Assembly (NCBI RefSeq): GCF_001704415.2
Contig: NC_030822.1
Span: forward strand, 54,181,345 to 54,245,344
Direction: 5' to 3'
DNA: 64,000 nucleotides
From: Capra hircus
Taxonomy: Eukaryota; Chordata; Mammalia; Artiodactyla; Bovidae
Position 1 is the first letter of the stretch; every line of letters begins with the position of its first letter. Both the position numbers and the translations under genes were made by a program. The notes under the pieces were generated by a model. The model searched no databases. It had not been told where the DNA came from and saw only the letters and a program-made list of their open reading frames with translations. Positions 57,951 through 64,000 of the stretch are shown here, in pieces.

Positions 57951-58220
57951 GTGGGGACAGGGATAGCTAAGTGGGAGGAATTCCATCAAGAGAGAGACAG
58001 AGAGAGAAAAAAAGACAGAGACAGAGGGGTTGTCAAATAAAATAGACCAGCCACCAGGGAGACAGACCCTTGGTGGATCAGAGGGGCCACGTGGGAGAGG
58101 AGGCAGGAGGGGTAGAGGGGAGAATGAGTAGGAGCTGGGGAGGAAGCAAGAGGGAACCCCTGTCCCCCATCATCAGAGGTTAACTCTTTGTGGTGTGGGC
58201 TCCTGACTCTCCCCTCACAG

Positions 58221-58319
58221 TTCCCCCGGACCAGCCCCGTCTCACTGTCTCCAAAACCTCGGCTTCGTCCATCACTCTGACCTGGATCCCGGGTGACAAT
58301 GGGGGCAGCTCCATCCGAG
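58221..58319 (+). CDS. DSCAML1: DSCAML1 exon: FNIII-5, first part
   Basis: 99-nt symmetric exon (phase 1-1), with acceptor ctctcccctcacag and donor cgag|gtgagg. It encodes VPPDQPRLTVSKTSASSI followed by TLTWIPGDNGGSSIR. These are strands A to C of FNIII-5, with the PP linker, LTW tryptophan and the GDNGGSSIRG turn common to DSCAM and related FNIII domains. Confidence 0.95.
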
Positions 58320-59019
58320 GTGAGGGGGGCCTGGATGAGGAGTGCGGAGAATTCCGGGCCAGGGGCAGAGGAAGTGTTTCACTTACTCCCACTGCTTGTC
58401 CTCATAAGGCTTTAGAAGTGATGGGAGGAGGGGTGGTTTGGACCACGGGGGAGTTACCCAAGCGCCATGGAAAATATACCAGCCTAGACAGCTGGACTTT
58501 AGAACACCCACCCCCGCACTGCCAATGGTGAGCTGTGTGAACCTGAGGAAGTCTGTTTTCTTCTCTGGGTCTTAGTTTCCAAACCTATAAAATCAACAAA
58601 TGTTCTAGATACTTAAACTTAAATATGCATATGAATCACCAGGGGATCTTGTAAGAACACAGATTCGGATTCGGGGGAGCTGAGAATCTGCATGTCTAAC
58701 AAGCTCCCAGTGATGCTTGGGGGCCAGGGGGCCGTACGCGGAGTAGCAGGGTCTCAATAGGACCCCTTTGAAGTCTCACAGCTCCGGTTTCTGCTCCCCT
58801 CCCCACCCTGGCTTCTAAACCCTAACACAAGAGCCAGTGGGAGCGAGTCCTACAACTCACCCAAGATCCTTCCAGTTTTGCATCTAACTGGCAACCACCC
58901 CATCCTAACGGCCAAAAGTTCCCCCTGCTGGCCCCCTGCAGAGCCCAGTCCCATGACAGCTGTTGAGGGACCCCAGGCCCCACGCTGCCCCTCCTGAGCC
59001 AGGCAAACCTCCCGGCCAG
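58320..59019 (+). other. Intron between the FNIII-5 exons (700 bp)
   Basis: No exon. A MIR-like remnant lies at about 58515-58600 and a MER5A copy in + orientation at about 58605-58735. The rest is unique. Several AG dinucleotides precede the true acceptor ccggccag. One 17 bases upstream (ending gagccag) would shift the frame. Confidence 0.65.
58605..58735 (+). repeat. MER5A DNA transposon (hAT)
   Basis: 'catatgaatcaccaggggat', 'cttgtaagaacacagattcg' and 'catgtctaacaagctcccag' follow the MER5A order. Confidence 0.75.
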
Positions 59020-59208
59020 GCTTCGTGCTACAGTACTCGGTGGACAACAGTGAGGAGTGGAAGGATGTGTTCGTCAGCTCGAGTGAGCGGTCCTTCAGGC
59101 TGGACAGCCTCAAGTGCGGCACGTGGTACAAGGTGAAGCTGGCGGCCAAGAACAGCGTGGGCTCCGGGCGCATCAGTGAGATCATCGAGGCCAAGACCCA
59201 CGGGCGGG
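59020..59208 (+). CDS. DSCAML1: DSCAML1 exon: FNIII-5, second part
   Basis: 189-nt symmetric exon (phase 1-1). It encodes GFVLQYSVDNSEEWKDVF, VSSSERSFRLDSLKCGTW, YKVKLAAKNSVGSGRISE and IIEAKTHGR. This completes FNIII-5: strand C (FVLQYS), the LKCGTWYKVKLAAKN strand F and the VGSGRIS turn. The single cysteine in LKCGTW is shared with the matching position of other family members as I recall them. The 373-bp intron that follows is C/T-rich and has no recognised repeat. Confidence 0.95.
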
Positions 59209-59581
59209 GTAAGGCCCAGGACAGGGTGGCAAGTGCTGGGATGGGGCAGAAGGGCACAGGGAAGCACAGAGACTCCAGGGAGACCCCACCTAGCTCCATC
59301 GCTGCAGCATCTGGATGAATCATAGTAGGAAAAATTGGCCCCACTTCCCTGCAGGGGGTGGCAGACAGATGGCTCACCTCTTCCTTTTTCCTGCCTCTGT
59401 CTTCCTCCTGGGCCAGGCCTTGCTCTCCTTATCCCTTTCCCTCTTCTCTTCTTACTCCCCTTCTGTCCCCTGGAGCATCCCTACTCCCATCCACACCTCC
59501 CACCGATCCCCCGGTCCCAAGCCACCCCAGGGAAATCCTTCCCAGTCTCTCTAACCTCTGTCTCTCCCTCTGGCCCCCCAG

Positions 59582-59869
59582 AGCCCTCCTTCAGCAAAGA
59601 CCAGCACCTCTTCACCCACATCAACTCCACGCATGCTCGGCTTAACCTGCAGGGCTGGAACAACGGGGGCTGCCCCATCACTGCCATCATGCTGGAGTAC
59701 CGGCCCAAGGGCACCTGGGCCTGGCAGGGCCTGCGCGCCAACAGCTCCGGGGAGGTGTTTCTGACCGAGCTGCGGGAGGCCACGTGGTACGAGCTGCGCA
59801 TGAGGGCTTGCAACAGCGCTGGCTGCGGCAACGAGACTGCCCAGTTTGCCACCCTGGACTACGATGGCA
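59582..59869 (+). CDS. DSCAML1: DSCAML1 exon: FNIII-6 (whole domain)
   Basis: 288-nt symmetric exon (phase 1-1), with acceptor tctggcccccccag and donor ggca|gtgagt. It holds the entire sixth FNIII domain: EPSFSKDQHLFTHINSTH, ARLNLQGWNNGGCPITAI, MLEYRPKGTWAWQGLRAN, SSGEVFLTELREATWYEL, RMRACNSAGCGNETAQFA and TLDYDG. All the other FNIII domains here are split over two exons; this one is not. Three cysteines (GGC, RAC, AGC) and three sequons (NST, NSS, NET) are visible. It is the membrane-proximal module. Confidence 0.95.
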
Positions 59870-61532
59870 GTGAGTCGGCAAGGGCAGGCGGGGGCTGCTG
59901 CTGGGGAAGCTGGCCGAGAGGCAGACACGTAAAGAGATAGCAAATTGAGAAGAGGTATGACTCTAGTCAGGGACAAAGGCAGATGGGTGAGTAATCAAGC
60001 AAAGGACAGGCAAAAGGAGCAGAAGACAGCCAGGCAGATAAGTGGGTAGCTGCACCTGTGACCACACAGATGGATAGGCAGGCATCAGGTTAGTAACACT
60101 GACTTCAGTAACACTGAAGACAGGGGATCTTTGGGACTTCCCTGGTGGTCCAGCAGCTAAGACTCCACGCTCCCAATGCAGGGAGATGGGGCCAGCTTCT
60201 ATCCTGGTCAGAGAACTAGATCCCACACGCCGCACCTAAGAGTTCACATACCACAACTAAGACCCAGCAAGCCAAATAAATAATAAAATTGAAAAAAAAA
60301 TAGAGGGTCTTTGAAGGTGCAACCCTTGCTCTCCATTGCTTTAAAGAGATGAGAGGAGGCAGAGAGGTAGTTGATGTCTTGCTCCATAAGAACACTCTGC
60401 TAAGATGGTACATTAGCCAGGGTGGGGTAACCTATGTGGCAGTAACGAACACTAAAAGCTTCATAGCTTGATCCAATGAAGATTTCTCACTCTCATAACA
60501 TCTTGTGAGGGTTGGCTGGCCACCATCATTTAGCCATGTTAGCTATGCCATCTTGAACATGCAGCTTCCAAGGTCACCAGCAAGAGAGAGACAGAAAAGA
60601 CACAGCAGTTCCTAACTGCCCTGGCCAGGGGGTGACAGACACTCATCATTTCTATTTGCATTCTATTGTGCATAACTAGTAACATGGCTCTAACCTAACT
60701 ACCAGGAAGTCTGGGGAATGTAGCTGAGCCCACGGGTGTTTTGATGAACACCAACTGGTGTTGGCCACATGTGGATACCTCACAGTCATGCACGCACATG
60801 TTTAAGGCACATAGAAGGCTGAATTCATGGGGACCAGCTGTCACAAGCTTAACTGAATCTACCTGTGTGTTAAGGAAACAGAATAAAAGTGGCATCTTTG
60901 GGGTATTTGCTCAAAGAAGGAAGACTTCGTGAAGAAGATGACTCTTAGCTGAGGTTTTGAAACAAGTAAACATCAGGGCTTGGCAGAAGGCTCTGTCAGC
61001 GGGAGAACTTATCATATCTCCTAGCAGCCCCCAGGGTTAGCAGATATCACCCATGGCGGGGAGGGGGCAGGGAGAGACTGTGGGGTGTTGAGTGGCTTTT
61101 GCCCCCATCTGGGAAAGAGAACACAGGATCCCACTGCCCTGACTTCTGTCTCCTGTGATCCTCATCATCACCATCCCTCAACCTTACCAGCTGGATGTGG
61201 GAATCTAAGCCCATCAGCTACCCTCTAGAAATGAATACTGAACTCCAACAGGCAGGAGACTTATCTCTGAAAGGGTTCAGGATGATTCTAAAACAGGCCT
61301 AGGAGTCTTTAATATCATATGCAATATAAAAACTACACAACCATTCATGGCTGTCCTGATGGGACCAGAACTTGGGGGAAGCAGAGGGGAGAGTTGGGGC
61401 TCTGAACTGCGAAGCAGAGATCGGAGGAAGACCAAAGGCAGCAGGAGAGGTCCAAGGGCTATGTTGCCCATGAGGCTCTGCATAACGCTCGACTCCTGGG
61501 GACATCTGACTCCCTTCCTCACCCCCGTTCAG
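59870..61532 (+). other. Intron FNIII-6/transmembrane exon (1.66 kb)
   Basis: No exon. A CHR-2 SINE in + orientation lies at 60132-60300 with an A-rich tail. Sequence at about 60420-60700 reads like an old interspersed repeat that I cannot assign to a family. 60.7-61.5 kb is unique. Confidence 0.6.
60132..60300 (+). mobile_element. CHR-2-type SINE
   Basis: 'gggacttccctggtggtcca', 'ctggtcagagaactagatcc' and an A-rich tail. The flanking ggatcttt/gggtcttt may be a decayed target-site duplication. Confidence 0.87.
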
Positions 61533-61688
61533 GCACCATCCCGCCCATCAAGTCTGCAGAAGGCGACGGGGATGACGTGAAGAAGCTGTTCACCATCGGC
61601 TGCCCGGTCATCCTGGCCACACTGGGGGTGGCACTGCTCTTCATCGTTCGCAAGAAGAGGAAAGAGAAGCGGCTGAAGCGGCTCCGAG
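61533..61688 (+). CDS. DSCAML1: DSCAML1 exon: stalk and transmembrane helix
   Basis: 156-nt symmetric exon (phase 1-1), with acceptor cccccgttcag and donor cgag|gtagga. It encodes STIPPIKSAEGDGDDVKK (a short acidic stalk), then a hydrophobic helix from LFTIGCPVIL to VALLFIV at 61586-61648, then the basic stop-transfer stretch RKKRKEKRLKRLR that fixes the N-out, C-in orientation. The whole membrane anchor is therefore in one exon. The acidic stalk differs slightly (SAEGDGDD) from the human sequence as I remember it. Confidence 0.95.
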
Positions 61689-62204
61689 GTAGGAGAGTTT
61701 CTTTGTGCTTCCTCAGCTGCACTGGCCACTCTGCACTGGCCTGGAGCACTGTCTGGATGAGAGAGGGTGTCTGTGTCCCCTTGAAGGGAGCACTCACTCC
61801 AGCTGTCACTTCTGAAACCTCCTTAGCTGTTCACTGCTTCTTCCTCTGTGTCCCCAAGACTTTGTGCCTGCCCTCACCAGGTTGACTTTTAAAACCATGT
61901 TGCTGGTTAAGACATGTGAACAATTCCATAGCTGGTTGGTAAATAGATGTTGTTCCCTTCCACCCTGGATGCTCCATTCTCTCATATAGGACCTCTGCAA
62001 CTTTCCTAGGGCCCAGCCACTAAAGACATGCACGTGGTCTCTAGGACCTTGCTCAGCTTTGACTGAGCTGTTTCCATGCCTTGTCAAGTGTTAAATATTT
62101 TTAGTATCCTCCCCTGTCACAACACCTGATACCACAGTCTGGCATGAATGGGCTTGATTTGCCCAAGATCAACAAGTTTCTAAATAAATGTCTGTTCACA
62201 TATT

Positions 62205-62340
62205 TGGAAAATATTTATTGAGTATCTGCTATATTGTAGATACTGCCGGACATTAGAGATATAAAAATGAATGAGAAAGAGCAGCCCATGCCCTTATAGA
62301 GTTCACAGCCAAGGCACAATAAGAGCACAAAAGAGGCAAT
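62205..62340 (+). repeat. L2-like 3' fragment
   Basis: 'atttattgagtatctgctat', 'cggacattagagatataaaa' and 'cccttatagagttcacagcc' follow the L2 3' region order. Confidence 0.55.
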
Positions 62341-62382
62341 AACCAAGGCTGCCTAGGGTGTTTAGGAGCTGGGTAGATAAAA

Positions 62383-62795
62383 GGATGGTTCATTGGGTGG
62401 TTGGTAGTTGTTAAGGGGTTGGATGGATGGATGATTGGATGTCTGATGGACTGGTAGTTGAATCACTAGATGGTTGGCTCGATGGAGGGTGGCTGAATAT
62501 TTGAAGAACAGATGGATGATAAAATGGGTAGATGATTGTATGGTTGTATGAATGGATGATTGGATGAATGGTTGAATAGATGAATGGATAATTAGGTGAA
62601 TGGTTGGATAGATGCTTGGATGGGCTGATAGCTGAATGGATGAATGGTTGGCATTCATTGGGAAGCCCATCAAACATCCAATCATCCATCCATCCAACCA
62701 TTTAAAAGCCATCAGCCACTCACTGAACCATCCATTTATCTACCCAACTCCTGGTGGTTGGATCACTGGATGAATGGGTGGCTAGATAGATGGTT
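62383..62795 (+). repeat. Degenerate (GGAT)n tract with strand switch
   Basis: TGGATGGATGAT-type repeats run to about 62655, change to the complementary ATCCATCCATCC form at about 62668-62740, and return to TGGAT at about 62755. Confidence 0.9.
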
Positions 62796-62944
62796 TCTAT
62801 AACCATGTATTCATAACTAGATTCACTCTAACCAGTCATTCTCAGTTATCAGAGGTCTAGTAGATTACCCATGTCCTTTGTTTCTCCTCTCTTGTCGATT
62901 CCTAACCTTAGAGTCCCAAATCTATTCAGGGTCCCTATGAGATA

Positions 62945-63172
62945 GAACAGGCTCCCTGAGTGGCTCAGTGATAAAGAACCCACCTGCCAGTGCAGGACAC
63001 ATAAGAGATACCATTTCAATCCCTGTGTCAGGAAAATCCCCTGGATAAGGGCATGGCAACCCACTCCAATATTCTTGCCTGAAGAATCCCATGGACTGAG
63101 GAGCCTGCTGGGCTGTGGTTCATAGGGTTGCCAAGAGTCCAACACAACTGAAGCAACTTAGCTCATGCATGC
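62945..63172 (+). mobile_element. Bov-tA SINE with 8-bp target-site duplication
   Basis: 'gaacaggctccctgagtggc' through 'aacccactccaatattcttg' to 'gcaacttagctcatgcatgc'. The duplication atgagata is at 62937-62944 and 63173-63180. Confidence 0.92.
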
Positions 63173-63660
63173 ATGAGATAAAACTGTGACCTTCAGATCC
63201 ATCCATGTACTTTTGGGGACAGATGCCCTAGAGATGGAAATAAACCTTCTTGGTTGATGTCATCTAGAGGTGCCCACTGACCACCTGTACTTCATCCCCG
63301 ACTCGCTCCTCTCTCCAACAGATAACTGAGGATAGATCTACCACTGATGCCTATTTCCAACCTGCTCTGATGTCTTGTTTGATTAGAGTCAGTTCAGGAA
63401 GCAGATGGAATACTTTATATACTGTCTCCCTATTAGATAAAAGTCTGAGAAAAGGAAAACAGACCTGAGTCAAATCCTGAATTGGGAGCAGTGAGACCTT
63501 ACCATGTTTTGGATTGTCTCCAAGGTCCTTACATTTCTTCCCAAGAGACCAGCCCTGGCCCCGTTTTAGGGAATTCTCTCACCTTGCTCCCCATGCCTCT
63601 TCCAATTCGGATCCTGCTCAGACCCCATTCTCACTCAGTCCCCTCTCTACTGTTTTGCAG

Positions 63661-63691
63661 ATGCAAAGAGTTTGGCAGAAATGTTGATAAG
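63661..63691 (+). CDS. DSCAML1: DSCAML1 exon: cytoplasmic, 31-nt micro-exon
   Basis: 31-nt exon, phase 1 in and phase 2 out, encoding DAKSLAEMLI plus two bases of a serine codon. The acceptor tgttttgcag is strong and the donor ataag|gtgggt is good. It continues the RLKRLR stop-transfer stretch and leads into SKNNRSFD in the next exon. It is not a multiple of three, so it must be kept together with the following 119-nt exon. The intron between them is only 148 bp (63692-63839). Confidence 0.93.
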
Positions 63692-63839
63692 GTGGGTGTC
63701 ACACCACTGCTTCCTCTCTCCTCCTATTTCCCTCCCCTCACCCAGGGTAGAGGCTTCTAAGACCCCACTATCCTGCAAAACCTCTCCCCCAACCCCTTGT
63801 GCCTGCCTTGTCACACACCTCCAGCCCTTCTCCCCACAG

Positions 63840-63958
63840 CAAGAACAACCGAAGCTTTGACACCCCTGTGAAGGGGCCACCCCAGGGCCCACGGCTACAC
63901 ATTGACATCCCCAGGGTCCAGCTGCTCATCGAGGACAAGGAGGGCATCAAGCAGCTGG
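63840..63958 (+). CDS. DSCAML1: DSCAML1 exon: cytoplasmic tail, proximal part
   Basis: 119-nt exon, phase 2 in and phase 1 out, with acceptor ttctccccacag and donor ctgg|gtgagt. It encodes SKNNRSFDTPVKGPPQGP, RLHIDIPRVQLLIEDKEG and IKQLG. This is the juxtamembrane part of the intracellular tail; it includes a proline-glycine turn and a predicted amphipathic segment (IDIPRVQLLIED). No catalytic domain is expected. The remaining tail exons lie beyond the window; 63959-64000 is the start of the next intron. Confidence 0.95.
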
Positions 63959-64000
63959 GTGAGTGACAGGGGCCACGAGCTCTGTGTCCTGCTGAGGGGG

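Larger units (their letters stand above)
61689..63660 (+). other. Intron transmembrane/cytoplasmic exon (2.0 kb)
   Basis: No exon. 61.7-62.2 kb is unique. An L2-like 3' end lies at about 62205-62340, a degenerate GGAT-type tetranucleotide tract at 62383-62795, and a Bov-tA at 62945-63172 with an 8-bp target-site duplication. 63.2-63.66 kb is unique and ends in the acceptor ctctactgttttgcag. Confidence 0.7.
19706..63958 (+). other. DSCAML1: DSCAML1 coding portion (18 exons, partial gene)
   Basis: Eighteen exons join in one reading frame and encode the membrane-proximal half of DSCAML1, a single-pass neuronal adhesion receptor of the Ig superfamily. Seen: Ig9, FNIII-1 to -4, Ig10, FNIII-5 and -6, a transmembrane helix, a basic stop-transfer segment and about 60 codons of tail. 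Known of the family: DSCAM and DSCAML1 share the order 9 Ig, 4 FNIII, 1 Ig, 2 FNIII, TM, and act in homophilic recognition, cell spacing and self-avoidance in the nervous system. DSCAML1 rather than DSCAM is called because the peptide matches the DSCAML1 sequence I recall nearly residue for residue (for example MITSHPNTTIAIKG and SISTLKLKPADRGD-like segments). Intron lengths in order are 551, 611, 7002, 1181, 4205, 3274, 2750, 7901, 6362, 2152, 375, 366, 700, 373, 1663, 1972 and 148 bp. Confidence 0.95.

Noticed and set aside
1..64000. tRNA or other structural RNA genes
   Set aside because: The only tRNA-like sequences are the heads of Bov-tA, CHR-2 and MIR SINEs. None folds as an intact tRNA by inspection.

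Overview
The window is a piece of a ruminant (bovid or close relative) nuclear genome. The evidence is its interspersed repeats: at least a dozen Bov-tA/Bov-A SINEs, a long 5'-truncated BovB (RTE) LINE plus shorter BovB 3' ends carrying the 'actgaactga' tail, and CHR-2-type tRNA-derived SINEs. MIR, L2, MER5A and old L1/HAL1 copies give the usual placental background. I cannot tell cattle from sheep, goat or deer from the sequence alone.

One gene is present, on the + strand: DSCAML1 (Down syndrome cell adhesion molecule-like 1), recognised from its encoded protein. Positions 1-19705 hold no exon I can recognise and are read as one large intron. From 19706 to 63958 there are 18 coding exons, all with AG acceptors and GT donors and all joining in frame: 2667 nt, about 889 codons. 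In order they encode the ninth Ig domain (two exons), FNIII-1 to FNIII-4 (two exons each), the tenth Ig domain (two exons), FNIII-5 (two exons), FNIII-6 (one exon), the juxtamembrane stalk with the single transmembrane helix (one exon), and the first part of the cytoplasmic tail (a 31-nt exon and a 119-nt exon). The start codon, Ig1-8 and the rest of the tail lie outside the window. Every boundary between extracellular domains is a phase-1 intron, the signature of an exon-shuffled module series.

Layout: 1-19.7 kb, repeat-rich intron with a BovB/SINE cluster at 12.8-15.1 kb; 19.7-21.3 kb, compact exons for Ig9 and half of FNIII-1; 21.3-54.9 kb, scattered FNIII exons separated by introns of 1.2-7.9 kb with SINEs, old L1 fragments and CA microsatellites; 54.9-59.9 kb, a dense exon cluster (end of FNIII-4, Ig10, FNIII-5, FNIII-6); 61.5-64.0 kb, membrane and cytoplasmic exons.

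The protein is a neuronal homophilic adhesion receptor: the extracellular modules bind the same protein on a neighbouring cell and the tail signals inside. I found no second protein gene, no structural RNA gene, no CpG-island promoter and no previously undescribed system. The points worth a second look are splice architecture (a symmetric exon carrying the whole membrane anchor, a 31-nt exon, a very weak acceptor), G-rich tandem repeats beside two exons, several repeat-free AT-rich blocks that may be conserved enhancers, and some nested or self-complementary repeats.
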